Of a stretch of 41,986 nt of DNA, positions 7,226 to 15,662 are shown piece after piece. Each line of letters opens with the position of its first letter. Position 1 is the first letter of the stretch. Below the pieces are notes generated by a model. That model did no database searches, was not told the DNA's origin, and saw only the letters and a program-made list of their open reading frames with translations. The stretch comes from Hyphomicrobiales bacterium. GTDB taxonomy: Bacteria > Pseudomonadota > Alphaproteobacteria > Rhizobiales > Xanthobacteraceae. The stretch spans positions 1 to 41,986 of the forward strand of contig WHTP01000041.1 of the NCBI GenBank assembly GCA_009377695.1, given 5' to 3'. The position numbers and the translations under genes are program-made.

Positions 7226-7486
7226 CTACCGCCGCGACGTGAACGGCTCGACGCGCGACGCCTGGCGGATGAAGGAGATCATCACCGCGAGGCCGGCGGC
7301 GAAGAAGAGGACGCGCAGCGAGATGACGCCGAGGTCGCCGAAGCCGAACAGCATCGCGACCGCCCAGCCGCCCGCATAGGCGGCGCCGAACACCTCGGCG
7401 CCGATCAGGATCGCGGCGCTCAGTACGGTGTTCAGGTTCAGCCAGTTGATCTTGCGGCGCTGGCCGAGGTCAGGCGTGTTGCTCAT
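7226..7486 (-). CDS. Small two-helix membrane protein
   Basis: The 86-residue protein has a short polar N-terminus (MSNTPDLGQRRKINW), then two hydrophobic stretches, about residues 19-47 and 50-70, and a basic tail (RQASRVEPFTSRR). It is a predicted inner-membrane protein of unknown function; I recognise no family. It is transcribed away from the M3 peptidase and towards the leader 2 promoter. A GC-rich palindrome directly after the stop probably ends the transcript. Hydrophobicity pattern and good codon usage support it as a real gene. Confidence 0.68.
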   Translation of the reverse strand: MSNTPDLGQRRKINWLNLNTVLSAAILIGAEVFGAAYAGGWAVAMLFGFGDLGVISLRVLFFAAGLAVMISFIRQASRVEPFTSRR

Positions 7487-7568
7487 TCGTTAAGGTCCTG
7501 TTGACGGGCGCAATGTTCACAAAAAGGGTGGCTGGATCAAGGCCCTGGGCAGTGCCGAAGCCGGCCGT

Positions 7569-8535
7569 TCAGGCAGCGTCGCGCGCCCTATCGCGGCCTT
7601 GAGCGCTAAGCAATCCGGCCTCGACCAGGGCAGCGCGAATGCGCTCGATCTCGGCGTCGCCAAGTTTCACCAGCGGCGGCCGCACCACTGCGCGCGGCAG
7701 GCGGCGGAGCAGCACCAGCGCCTCCTTCATGCGGTTGTGCATGTCGGCCCAGGGGCTCGGCATAGAACACCCGCGCGGTCGGGTAGATGCGGTCGTTGAG
7801 CGCCTTCGCCCCCGCGAGGTCGTTCCGCTGCACCGCCCGGAACAACTGCGCCTGCAGGTCGGCGATCACGCTGCCGGAGCCGGACAGGAGGCCGTTGCAG
7901 CCGAGCACCAGCGACGGGAACAGCCAGGCCGAATGGGTGGTGAGCACGTTCACTGACCGCGGCAGGCTCTGCAGCGTGCGGATCTGCATCTCGTGCTGGG
8001 GCACGTTGCCGGCCCAGTCCTTGATGGCGCGGATCGACGGCACCTGCTCGCACATCTTAAGGAGCGTGTCGCGCGGATAGCCCTGGCCGGTCGCCAGCGG
8101 ATATTGGAAGACGATGATCGGCAGGTCGGTCGCGTCGGCGATGCGCTTGAAGTGAGCGAGCGCCATCTCAGGCGACTGCTGGAGCGTGAACGGCGCCGGC
8201 GGGAACACCAGGAGTGCCGAGGCGCCGCCGGCGGCCGCCATCTTCGCAATGCGCGCCGCCTCCAGGCTGCCGTCGGCCCAGATGCCGTTGATGATCGGCA
8301 GTTGGGTCCCGATCTCGTCCTGCGCGATCTCGAGCAGACGCCGCTGCTCATCGAAGGTGCAGGAGGCGACCTCGGTCGAGTGGGCGTTGATGGTGATCGC
8401 CGAAATACCCTCGGTCGTCGCCACGTCGCGCAGGTGACTGCGGAAGCTCGCCTCGTCGATGGACAGGTCGTCATGGAACGGCAGCAGCACGGCCGGAATG
8501 ACGCCATGGGGAACGTAGCTGGAATGACGGGGCAT
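7569..8535 (-). pseudogene. Dihydrodipicolinate synthase (DapA)-family protein, frameshifted
   Basis: From ATG 8535 (GGAG at 6 nt) the frame encodes a DHDPS/NAL-family TIM barrel: PHGVIPAVLLPFHDDLSID, the segment ITINAHSTEVASCTFDEQ, IIVFQYPLATGQGY with the conserved tyrosine, and AIKDWAGN with the Schiff-base lysine. After VFYAEP the frame fails, and the family sequence continues in another frame as WADMHNRMKEALVLL and VRPPLVKLGDAEIERIR to a stop at 7569. Removing one G from the run of four at 7752-7755 restores YAEPWADMHNRMKEA. Intact length would be about 321 residues. It is likely an aldolase/lyase of the DapA superfamily, not necessarily lysine biosynthesis. It is either a pseudogene or a homopolymer sequencing error. 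It is divergent from the M3 peptidase gene. Confidence 0.8.
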
Positions 8536-8620
8536 GGCCTTCTCCGGGTTCGGCAGCGGGCGCGAGGCGCTGCCAACGTTCGCCTTGCCCTGTCTAGGGC
8601 TGGCCCACCATATAGCAGGC

Positions 8621-10711
8621 ATGACCAAACAGAACCATCCGGCCACCCCAGCGGTGGATACCACCCTAGAGCCCAACCCCTTCTTCGAGACCTGGACCGG
8701 CCCGTTCGAAATGCCGCCGTTTGGCCGCATTGCGCCCGAGCATTTCATGCCGGCCTTCGAGCGCGCCTTCACGGATCACGATGCCGAGATCGCGGCCGTC
8801 ACGGCAGAGGCGGATGCGCCGACGTTTACCAACACCATTGAACTGCTGGAGAAGAGCGGCGCACTGCTCGACCGCGTCTCTGGCGTATTCTTCAATCTCG
8901 CCGGCGCGCATACCAACGACGCTCTGCTCGAGATCGAGCGCGAGATCGGGCCGAAGCTCGCCGCCCACAGCAACCGCATCCTGCAGAACGACGCGCTGTT
9001 CCGGCGGATCGATGCGCTCTATCGGACGCGCGACACCCAGAGGCTCACCGCCGAGCAGCGCCGCGTGCTGGACCGCTACCACACCATGTACAAGCGCGCC
9101 GGCGCCGGTCTCGATGCAGCCACCAAAAAGCGGCTGGCTGACATCGCCGAGCGCCTCGCGACGCTCGGAACGAGCTTCAGCCAGAACGTGCTCGCCGACG
9201 AGCAAGCCTACACGCTGGTGCTGGAAACCGAGGACGACCTCGCCGGGCTGCCGGATTTCGTGCGCTCCGCCGCGCGCGCTGCTGCCGCCGAGCGCGGCAT
9301 GGATGGCAAGCACGTCGTCACGCTGTCGCGCTCGAGCGTCGAGCCGTTCCTGCAATTCTCGGCGCGGCGCGACCTGCGCGAAAAGGCGTTCCGCGCCTGG
9401 ATCGCGCGCGGTGAGCAGGGCGGGGCGACCGACAACAAGGCGATCATCGCCGAGATGGTGGCGCTGCGTGCCGAGCGCGCCAAGCTGCTCGGCTACGAGA
9501 CCTTCGCCCACTACCGGCTCGACGATGCCATGGCCAAGACGCCTGATGCGGTGCGCGACCTCCTCGATCGGGTCTGGGCACCCGCGCGCGCTGGTGCGCT
9601 GGCCGACCGCGACGCCATGCAGGAACTGGTGCGGCAGGAGGGCGGGAACTTCGAGATCGCGCCCTGGGACTGGCGCTACTACGCCGAGAAGCTGCGCAAG
9701 GTCCGCTGCGACATCGATGAGGCGACGGTGAAGCCTTACTTCCAGCTCCACCACATCATCGATGCGGCGTTCTACACCGCCTACAAGCTGTTCGGGCTCA
9801 CCTTCGAACGCCGCAAGGACGTCACCGCCTGGCATCCTGACGTGATGGCCTGGGAGGTGCTCGGGCCGGACGGCCGTCACCTCGGCCTGTTCCTGGGCGA
9901 CTATTTTGCCCGGTCGTCCAAGCACAGCGGCGCCTGGATGACGACGCTGCGCGATCAGGAGCGGCTCACCGGCGAGGTGCGTCCGCTGGTCGTCAATGTC
10001 ATGAACTTCAACAAGGGCGGCGACGGTCAGCCGACGCTGCTTTCGTTCGACGACGCGCGCACGCTGTTCCACGAATTCGGCCATGCGCTGCATGGGCTTC
10101 TGTCGGACGTTACCTATCCGATGGTCGCCGGCACCAGCGTGCTCACCGATTGGGTGGAACTGCCTTCGCAGCTCTATGAGCACTGGCTGGAGCAGCCTGA
10201 AATCCTGCGTCGCTTCGCGATTCATGCCCGCACCGGCCGCCCGATCCCCGACGATCTGCTCAAGCGCCTGCTCGATGCGCGTAACTTCAATCGCGGCTTC
10301 GCCACCGTCGAGTTCGTCGCCTCGGCGCTGTTCGATCTCGACGCGCATCTGCTCAAGGATGCAAAGGGCTTCGAGGTCGGCGCCTTCGAAGATGCGGCGC
10401 TCGCGAAGATCGGCATGCCGTCGGAGATCGTGATGCGGCACCGGCCGACCCACTTTACGCACGTGTTCTCCGGCGGCGGCTACGCCTCGGCCTATTACAG
10501 CTACATGTGGTCGGAGGTGCTCGACGCCGACGCCTTCGCCGCGTTCCAGGAGACCGGCGACATCTTCGACCCGGCGACCGCGAAGAAGCTCAACGATCAC
10601 GTCTACTCAGCGGGCGGCAAGAGCGATCCGGAGAAGCTCTACATTGCGTTCCGGGGACGACTCCCGATCGCCGACGCGCTGCTCAAGCAGCGGGGCTTCG
10701 CGCCAGCTTAG
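8621..10711 (+). CDS. dcp: M3-family peptidyl-dipeptidase / oligopeptidase
   Basis: The 696-residue protein is a zinc metallopeptidase of family M3. The signature HEFGHALHG (His484, Glu485, His488) carries two zinc ligands and the catalytic glutamate; a downstream motif, DWVELPSQLYEHW, supplies the third ligand glutamate. The preceding block LVVNVMNFNKG and the C-terminal YASAYYSYMWSEVLDADAF are typical of the Dcp/OpdA group. It cleaves short peptides in the cytosol. Length matches Dcp. ATG at 8621 (MTKQNHPAT) starts shortly before the conserved N-terminal NPFFETWTGPFEMPPF; the frame opens upstream but enters the divergent promoter region. Dcp (dipeptides from the C-terminus) and oligopeptidase A are hard to tell apart from motifs, so the gene symbol is tentative. 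Confidence 0.92.
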   Translation: MTKQNHPATPAVDTTLEPNPFFETWTGPFEMPPFGRIAPEHFMPAFERAFTDHDAEIAAVTAEADAPTFTNTIELLEKSGALLDRVSGVFFNLAGAHTNDALLEIEREIGPKLAAHSNRILQNDALFRRIDALYRTRDTQRLTAEQRRVLDRYHTMYKRAGAGLDAATKKRLADIAERLATLGTSFSQNVLADEQAYTLVLETEDDLAGLPDFVRSAARAAAAERGMDGKHVVTLSRSSVEPFLQFSARRDLREKAFRAWIARGEQGGATDNKAIIAEMVALRAERAKLLGYETFAHYRLDDAMAKTPDAVRDLLDRVWAPARAGALADRDAMQELVRQEGGNFEIAPWDWRYYAEKLRKVRCDIDEATVKPYFQLHHIIDAAFYTAYKLFGLTFERRKDVTAWHPDVMAWEVLGPDGRHLGLFLGDYFARSSKHSGAWMTTLRDQERLTGEVRPLVVNVMNFNKGGDGQPTLLSFDDARTLFHEFGHALHGLLSDVTYPMVAGTSVLTDWVELPSQLYEHWLEQPEILRRFAIHARTGRPIPDDLLKRLLDARNFNRGFATVEFVASALFDLDAHLLKDAKGFEVGAFEDAALAKIGMPSEIVMRHRPTHFTHVFSGGGYASAYYSYMWSEVLDADAFAAFQETGDIFDPATAKKLNDHVYSAGGKSDPEKLYIAFRGRLPIADALLKQRGFAPA

Positions 10712-10743
10712 ATGATGACGTTTTCGCCGACAGTTGCTATTGG

Positions 10744-10900
10744 GCCCTCTCCCCTTGAGGGAGAGGGCTCAAGAAAGAACCCGCGAACACAAATCGGGTG
10801 AGGGGGTCTCTTCGTCAAAGCGTTCTTTGCAAAGAGAACCCCTCACCCGATCGTCTTTGGTTGCAACATCGTCCTGCCCTCTCCCTCAAGGGGCGAGGGC
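10744..10900. repeat. Palindromic intergenic repeat (CCCTCTCCCCTTGAGGGAGAGGG type)
   Basis: The outer arms are 10744-10768 and 10876-10900, near-perfect inverted copies that are each themselves palindromic. Inner arms TCGGGTGAGGGGGTCTCTT (10794-10812) and 10832-10850 pair almost completely. The whole can fold into one long hairpin. It fills the gap between the M3 peptidase and gamma-glutamyltransferase. Elements with this sequence are common between genes in Bradyrhizobium-like genomes. Confidence 0.8.
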
Positions 10901-10942
10901 ACATTAATGTTCGCTTCGCTGGCGGCACTACGAAGGAGTATG

Positions 10943-12532
10943 ATGGACCTCCACACTGCCGGACATCGACGGGGCGTCGTCTGCGCGCCGCATTCAGCGG
11001 CGGCGGAAGCGGGTCGCGCCGTGCTCGCCGAGGGTGGCAACGCGCTCGAGGCGATGGTCGCGATGTCGGCCTCGATCGCGGTTGTCTATCCGCACATGAA
11101 CGGCATCGGCGGCGATGGCTTCTGGCTCGTGCGCGAGCCGTCGGGGCGTGTACGGGCGTTGATGGCGGCTGGCCGTGCGGGGGAGCTGGCGCGGCCGGAG
11201 CTCTATCGCGACTACGATGCAATCCCGTCGCGCGGACCGCTGGCGGCTTTGACAGTACCAGGTGCGATCGGCGGCTGGATGCTGGCGCTCGAAGCCGCCA
11301 AGGCGATGGGCGGCGCGCTGCCGCTCGACGTGCTGCTCGGCCATGCCATCCGTCAGGCCGGCGAGGGCACGCCGGTGGCACGCAGTCTCGCGGACCTCAC
11401 CGCCGCAGTGGCCGGTGAATTGAAGCTTGTTCCCGGTTTTGCGCAGACCTTTCTGATCGACGGCAAGGCTCCGGAGGTCGGCCACGTGCTGCGCCAAGCA
11501 GCGCTCGCCGCGACGCTCGAACAGCTCGCCCATGAGGGGCTTGCGGATTTCTATCGCGGCGACGTCGCGCGCGAGGTCGCCGCCGATCTTGAGCGCGTCG
11601 GATCGCCGGTCACGCGCGCCGACTTCCGGCGCAACGGTGCGACGATCGCCGAGCCGCTATCGATCACGATCGATGCCGGCACGATCTACAACACCCCAGC
11701 ACCGACGCAGGGGCTCGCCGCGCTGATGATCCTCGCGCTGTTCGAACGCCTCGGCGTCAAGGAAGCCGAGAGCTTCGACCACGTGCATGGGCTGATCGAA
11801 GCGGCGAAGCGGGCGCTGCGCGTGCGCGACCGCACCATCACCGATCCCGACCGGTCGCCGCAGCCGTCCGAGCGCTTTCTCGCCGATGCGTTCCTGGATG
11901 CGGAAGCCGCCGCGATTGACCGCCGCAAGGCCGAGCCGTGGCTGACATCGGAAGGGAAGGGCGACACGGTCTGGATGGGTGCGGCCGATGGCTCGGGGCT
12001 CGTGGTCTCCTACATCCAGTCGCTCTACTGGGAGTTCGGCTCCGGCGTGGTGCTGCCCCGCACCGGCGTGCTGATGCAGAACCGCGGGACGAGCTTTTCG
12101 CTCGACCGCCGCGCCCTCAATGCATTGGAACCGGGACGGCTGCCGCCGCATACGCTCAATCCGGCGCTGGCGGTGCTGCGCGATGGACGGATCATGGCCT
12201 ATGGAACCATGGGCGGCGACGCGCAGCCGCAAATCCAGGCGGCGCTGTTCACCCGCCACGTTCTCTATCGCCAACCACTTGAGGAGGCGCTCGACCGGCC
12301 GCGCTGGTTCATCGGGCGCACATGGGGGTCGGCGCATGGCAGTGTCATGCTCGAAGGACGCTTCGACGGTAACCTTATCGACCGCCTCATGTCCGCCGGT
12401 CATGACGTAGATGTGATGGCCGCGCCTTACGCGGGGAATATGGGCCACGCTGGCGCCGTGGTGCTGCACCCGAATGGCACACTCGAAGGCGCCCACGATC
12501 CGCGCGCCGACGGCGGCGCAAGCGGGATATGA
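10943..12532 (+). CDS. Gamma-glutamyltransferase-family protein
   Basis: The 529-residue protein belongs to the Ntn-hydrolase GGT family, which is made as one chain and cleaves itself before a catalytic threonine. That residue is probably Thr342 in GKGDTVWMGAADGSGLVVS, followed by the family block SLYWEFGSGVVLPRTGVLMQNRG and GTMGGDAQPQIQA. The N-terminal block (VCAPHSAAAEAGRAVLAEGGN) is also typical. I see no convincing signal peptide, so this may be cytoplasmic, unlike classical periplasmic Ggt; family members of this sort include oxamate amidohydrolase-like and cephalosporin acylase-like enzymes, and the substrate is open. AGGAG precedes ATG 10943 at 4 nt; ATG 10940 is in frame too, and another in-frame ATG at 10907 lies next to the upstream repeat. 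Confidence 0.88.
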   Translation: MDLHTAGHRRGVVCAPHSAAAEAGRAVLAEGGNALEAMVAMSASIAVVYPHMNGIGGDGFWLVREPSGRVRALMAAGRAGELARPELYRDYDAIPSRGPLAALTVPGAIGGWMLALEAAKAMGGALPLDVLLGHAIRQAGEGTPVARSLADLTAAVAGELKLVPGFAQTFLIDGKAPEVGHVLRQAALAATLEQLAHEGLADFYRGDVAREVAADLERVGSPVTRADFRRNGATIAEPLSITIDAGTIYNTPAPTQGLAALMILALFERLGVKEAESFDHVHGLIEAAKRALRVRDRTITDPDRSPQPSERFLADAFLDAEAAAIDRRKAEPWLTSEGKGDTVWMGAADGSGLVVSYIQSLYWEFGSGVVLPRTGVLMQNRGTSFSLDRRALNALEPGRLPPHTLNPALAVLRDGRIMAYGTMGGDAQPQIQAALFTRHVLYRQPLEEALDRPRWFIGRTWGSAHGSVMLEGRFDGNLIDRLMSAGHDVDVMAAPYAGNMGHAGAVVLHPNGTLEGAHDPRADGGASGI

Positions 12533-12562
12533 AATTCACGTAACCATGTCCGGGCAGGCGTC

Positions 12563-12637
12563 AGTGTGGCGGTTCAGACGTCCGCAAATTCGGGTGCGGC
12601 GAGTTTGGATTGCGGACTTCTGAACCTAAGCCACACT
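12563..12637. repeat. AGTGTGGC-type palindromic repeat
   Basis: The left arm AGTGTGGCGGTTCAGACGTC and the following CGCAA (to 12587) are matched by an inverted right arm at 12610-12637 that ends in GCCACACT. The element can form a hairpin of about 75 nt. A half copy with the same left arm is at 21216-21240, and related elements flank the MBL gene (27014-27183). Confidence 0.8.
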
Positions 12638-12663
12638 AGAATCAACGAGTTGTTAGCGTCTTT

Positions 12664-12718
12664 CGATTCCGAAGTTCGTATCGGAGCCTGCCGCAAAATC
12701 GTGCGAACTTCGGAATCG
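12664..12718. repeat. Second palindromic repeat unit (CGATTCCGAAGTTCG)
   Basis: A perfect 15-bp inverted repeat (12664-12678 with 12704-12718) separated by 25 nt lies directly after the element at 12563-12637. Together they fill the gap before the DUF1007 gene. The right arm matches the end of the partial copy at 21216-21282 (CGGAATCGGGAC). Confidence 0.75.
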
Positions 12719-12770
12719 GGACACTGGCTGGGGCCTCCATTCCGCCGCACTCCGTGCTATCTTCCCCGGC

Positions 12771-13424
12771 ATGATCAGACAGCTTTCCTGCATCGCCGCG
12801 GCGCTGCTCGCCAGCCTCGTCGCGTCCGTCCATTCGGCCGCCGCCCATCCGCATGTCTGGGTGACGATGCGGAGCGAGGTGGTCTATGCGCCGGACGGAA
12901 CCGTCACCGGCGTCCGTCATGCCTGGACCTTTGACGACATGTTCTCGGCGTTCGCGACGCAGGGCATCGACAGCAAGAAACGCGGCGTGTTCACCCGCGA
13001 GGAGCTTGAGCCGCTCGCCAAGACCAATATCGAGTCGCTCAAGGACTTCGAGTATTTCACGATGGCGCGGGCGAACGGCGAGCGCGCCGACTTCGTCGAT
13101 CCGCCGCCCGGTTATTATCTCGAGTACAAGGATCAGATCCTGACGCTGCACTTCACCTTGCCGTTCAAGGCGCCGGTGAAGGCGCAGGCTCTTCAGATCG
13201 ACATCTATGATCCGTCGTATTTCGTCGATTTCGCTTTCAAGAAGAACAATGCGGTCGCCCTCGTCGGCGCTCCAGCCGGATGCAAGCTGGTCGTGGCACG
13301 TCCGGAGGAGATGGACCCGACGCTGGCGGCGAAGCTCTTCCAGATGTCGCCCGACGCCAAGCTTGATCCGTCCCAATATCTCGGCGCGCAGTTCGCCAAT
13401 CGTATCCTGGTGAAGTGCTCATGA
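12771..13424 (+). CDS. DUF1007-family periplasmic protein, partner of NicO transporter
   Basis: The 217-residue protein begins with a signal peptide (about residues 1-25, MIRQLSCIAAALLASLVA...AHP), leaving a mature chain that starts HPHVWVTM, the hallmark of DUF1007. The mature protein is predicted periplasmic. The family is often encoded beside NicO/RcnA-type nickel/cobalt transporters and may bind or present metal; the new N-terminal HPH could be a metal ligand, as in other His-first periplasmic proteins, but this is inference. The stop codon overlaps the start of the next gene (ATGA at 13421-13424), implying translational coupling. Confidence 0.88.
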   Translation: MIRQLSCIAAALLASLVASVHSAAAHPHVWVTMRSEVVYAPDGTVTGVRHAWTFDDMFSAFATQGIDSKKRGVFTREELEPLAKTNIESLKDFEYFTMARANGERADFVDPPPGYYLEYKDQILTLHFTLPFKAPVKAQALQIDIYDPSYFVDFAFKKNNAVALVGAPAGCKLVVARPEEMDPTLAAKLFQMSPDAKLDPSQYLGAQFANRILVKCS

Positions 13425-14587
13425 CCCGCGCTAACGGGCGCAGCAATGGGCGCACAACGCGCAATCTTCTGATCGCCGGCATCGCGATCCTGTTGATTGC
13501 CGGTGCTGTGGATGTCGTGCTCGCCCAGGGGGCGCCGTTCGGAGCGCCGAAGGGCGCGCCGCCCGTGGCGTCGTCATCCGGCATCATCGGCTGGATCATG
13601 ATCAAGCAGGCGGAGTTCTACAAAGGCCTGTCAGGTGCAATCCGCGCCGCCAAGACCGAGTGGAGCGCGCTGTGGGTGCTGTTCGGCTTGTCGTTTGGCT
13701 ACGGCCTTTTCCACGCCGCCGGCCCCGGCCACGGCAAGGCGGTGATCTCGTCTTATGTCGTTGCCAACCGCGAGACCTGGTGGCGGGGCGTCGTGCTCTC
13801 CTTTGCGTCGGCCATGGTGCAGGCCGCAGTCGCGGTCGCGGTGGTCGGCATTGCCGCGGTCTTGCTCAACGCGACGGCCGCGACCATGCGCAGCGCAGTC
13901 TACTGGATCGAGGTCGTGAGCTACCTCCTCATCATCGCCATTGGGCTAAGGCTGGTATGGGCGAAAGGCCGCGCTGCCATCGCCACGTGGCGCGATATTC
14001 ACAAACCGAAGACCGTCGGCGCCGCGGTGACGCCGGTGCATCTGCGCGAGCCGCACGATCACGACCATCATCACGACCATGCGCAGCACGATCATGCCCA
14101 TCATGATCACGACCATGCGCATGACCACGACCATCACGGCCACGATCATCACGGACATCATCATAACCATGATCACGCGTGCTGCGATCACGACCACGGC
14201 TCGGCCTGGAGCCATGCCCACGCGCCGGAGCCGAGCGAGCTGGCCGGTCCGGGCGGCTGGAAGCGCGGCCTGTCGGCGATCGTCGCGGTCGGGCTACGGC
14301 CGTGCTCGGGCGCGATCCTGGTGCTGGTGTTCACGTTGGCACAGGGGCTGTTCTGGGCTGGCGTGGTCGCGACCTTCGTGATGGGATTAGGCACGGCGAT
14401 CATGGTCGCCGCCATCGCGGTCATTTCCGTGGTCGCAACGAAATGGGCGGAACGCCTTGCCTCGAATCGCGGCGGCTACGGCATGCTGTTCATGCGCGGG
14501 ATCGAAGTCGCCGCCGCGCTGCTGATCACCGCCTTCGGCACGCTGCTGCTCATGGGCTACATGGCGACTGAGCGGCTGTTGGCTTAG
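13421..14587 (+). CDS. NicO/RcnA-type nickel/cobalt transporter with His-rich loop
   Basis: The 388-residue protein is a polytopic inner-membrane transporter of the NicO family (HoxN/RcnA-related). Residues about 80-95 hold the conserved GYGLFHAAGPGHGKAVISSY, whose histidines are expected metal ligands; a later conserved block is AIVAVGLRPCSGAILVLVF. Between the two halves lies a very His/Asp-rich cytoplasmic or periplasmic loop (about residues 210-268) built of HDH and HDHDH steps plus an ACCDHDHG. Start ATG 13421 overlaps the DUF1007 stop. RcnA-like members export Ni/Co, other NicO members import it; direction cannot be read from sequence. Its neighbour on the other strand is a cobalt-type nitrile hydratase, so cobalt is a plausible substrate. 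Confidence 0.9.
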   Translation: MTRANGRSNGRTTRNLLIAGIAILLIAGAVDVVLAQGAPFGAPKGAPPVASSSGIIGWIMIKQAEFYKGLSGAIRAAKTEWSALWVLFGLSFGYGLFHAAGPGHGKAVISSYVVANRETWWRGVVLSFASAMVQAAVAVAVVGIAAVLLNATAATMRSAVYWIEVVSYLLIIAIGLRLVWAKGRAAIATWRDIHKPKTVGAAVTPVHLREPHDHDHHHDHAQHDHAHHDHDHAHDHDHHGHDHHGHHHNHDHACCDHDHGSAWSHAHAPEPSELAGPGGWKRGLSAIVAVGLRPCSGAILVLVFTLAQGLFWAGVVATFVMGLGTAIMVAAIAVISVVATKWAERLASNRGGYGMLFMRGIEVAAALLITAFGTLLLMGYMATERLLA

Positions 14588-14620
14588 CTCTTTTGCCGCC
14601 CGTTACCCCACCACTCAAGC

Positions 14621-15019
14621 CTACCTCCCAAAATCCTCCGGCGTCAGCTCGATTGGCTCCCCGTGCGGCGTGCGGTCGGCAGCGTGATCCCAGGCATCGC
14701 GATAGCGCGATAATGTCTTTGCATCGGTCGCGCCCTTCTCCGTCACCAGCCGCTCGAGCGTGTTCAACCAGTGCCGGTAATAGGTCTCGCCGGTGTCGGG
14801 ATCGCCCGCGGCCTGGGCGCGCTTGATCTCGTCGGAGAGCGTCGCCGCCCATTCGGGCCACGTGAACAATCCGCGCTCGTGCAGCGCGAGCGCCATGGCA
14901 AAGGCCTGCGCCTCCCAGGGCTCGCGGAACACCGGCCCTTCGGCGTCGCAAGGGATGCTCGGCACCGCGTCCGCTGCACGCCGCGCGGCGGCGGGATCGA
15001 TGGCGTCACGCCGGCTCAA
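14621..15019 (-). CDS. Nitrile hydratase accessory/activator protein
   Basis: The 132-residue protein matches the small nitrile hydratase accessory family, related to the N-terminal half of the beta subunit: FREPWEAQAFAMALALHERG, WPEWAATLSDEIK, and YYRHWLNTLERLV. For cobalt-type enzymes such a protein escorts the alpha subunit and helps load the metal and oxidise its cysteines. The only fitting start is a TTG at 15019, inside the end of the beta gene (14-nt overlap); no ATG occurs until residue 42, which would remove the conserved part. The gene is third in the alpha-beta-accessory operon and is convergent with NicO (33-nt gap). Confidence 0.87.
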   Translation of the reverse strand: MSRRDAIDPAAARRAADAVPSIPCDAEGPVFREPWEAQAFAMALALHERGLFTWPEWAATLSDEIKRAQAAGDPDTGETYYRHWLNTLERLVTEKGATDAKTLSRYRDAWDHAADRTPHGEPIELTPEDFGR

Positions 15020-15662
15020 GATACGGGTCCCATGCTTCGATCGACACCTTCAGCTTGGGGTCGGCGGCGTTGCCCCATAACTCCTTGGCTTCGAACAAGA
15101 CCGTATAGAGCCATTGCGGGTTCTCGCCCTGGCCGATCGCGACGGAGTCCGGGAATACATGGAAGCCACGCACGCATTCGATCACGCCGGTCTTGTCGCG
15201 GGCGTAGCGCGGCATCCGCGTGTGAGTGTGCGGGTGCATATTCTTGGTGTGCACGCGGTCGCCGGCCTCGAAGCGCGCGGGTCTTGTCGGCTCGCGCGAA
15301 TAGGTTCCGCGCGACAAGGCGTTGTTCGCCTCGGCCGCAGGCAGGAAACGCGGCAGCGGCTTGCCAGGCCGCAGCGAGCGGCCGGCCTTCACCTCGTCCT
15401 CGCCGAGATAGCCGTATTCGATGAGAAGCTGCTCCAGCCGCTGCGCCCATTTTTGATAATAGGTCTTGGTGAGATACTCGTGCGGCGGCATCTCCTCGAT
15501 CTTCGCGCGCGACTTGTCGATGTTCCAGATCTTCGCGTAGCCGAGCGCGCGGTTCATCGCGAGCGCGCGGCCTTCCCATTGGGTATGGAACGGCGGCTCG
15601 TTCGGCTCCGGTTTAACGGGTCCGAAGCCTTCCATGCCGCCCATGTCGTGGATGCCGTTCAT
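15006..15662 (-). CDS. nthB: Nitrile hydratase beta subunit
   Basis: The 218-residue protein has the family N-terminus [16 protein letters not shown], then [14 protein letters not shown], and the C-terminal barrel with [29 protein letters not shown] and the end block [10 protein letters not shown]. It forms the alpha-beta heterodimer that hydrates nitriles to amides in the cytosol. Start ATG 15662 overlaps the alpha stop by ATGA, so translation is coupled. Length is normal for the family. The 3' end overlaps the accessory gene. Confidence 0.95.
   Translation of the reverse strand: MNGIHDMGGMEGFGPVKPEPNEPPFHTQWEGRALAMNRALGYAKIWNIDKSRAKIEEMPPHEYLTKTYYQKWAQRLEQLLIEYGYLGEDEVKAGRSLRPGKPLPRFLPAAEANNALSRGTYSREPTRPARFEAGDRVHTKNMHPHTHTRMPRYARDKTGVIECVRGFHVFPDSVAIGQGENPQWLYTVLFEAKELWGNAADPKLKVSIEAWDPYLEPA

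Noticed and set aside
8666-10600. Open frame of about 644 codons antisense to the M3 peptidase
   Set aside because: Exact shadow of a gene with an intact HEFGH zinc motif; no ribosome-binding site or recognisable domain.
10744-10900. CRISPR-like structure
   Set aside because: Arms are inverted, not direct, and there are no regularly spaced units; it is a palindromic intergenic repeat.
13900-14230. Tandem CAT/GAC-rich stretch as a DNA repeat
   Set aside because: It is explained by the His/Asp-rich loop of the NicO transporter; the repeat is in codons, not a separate element.
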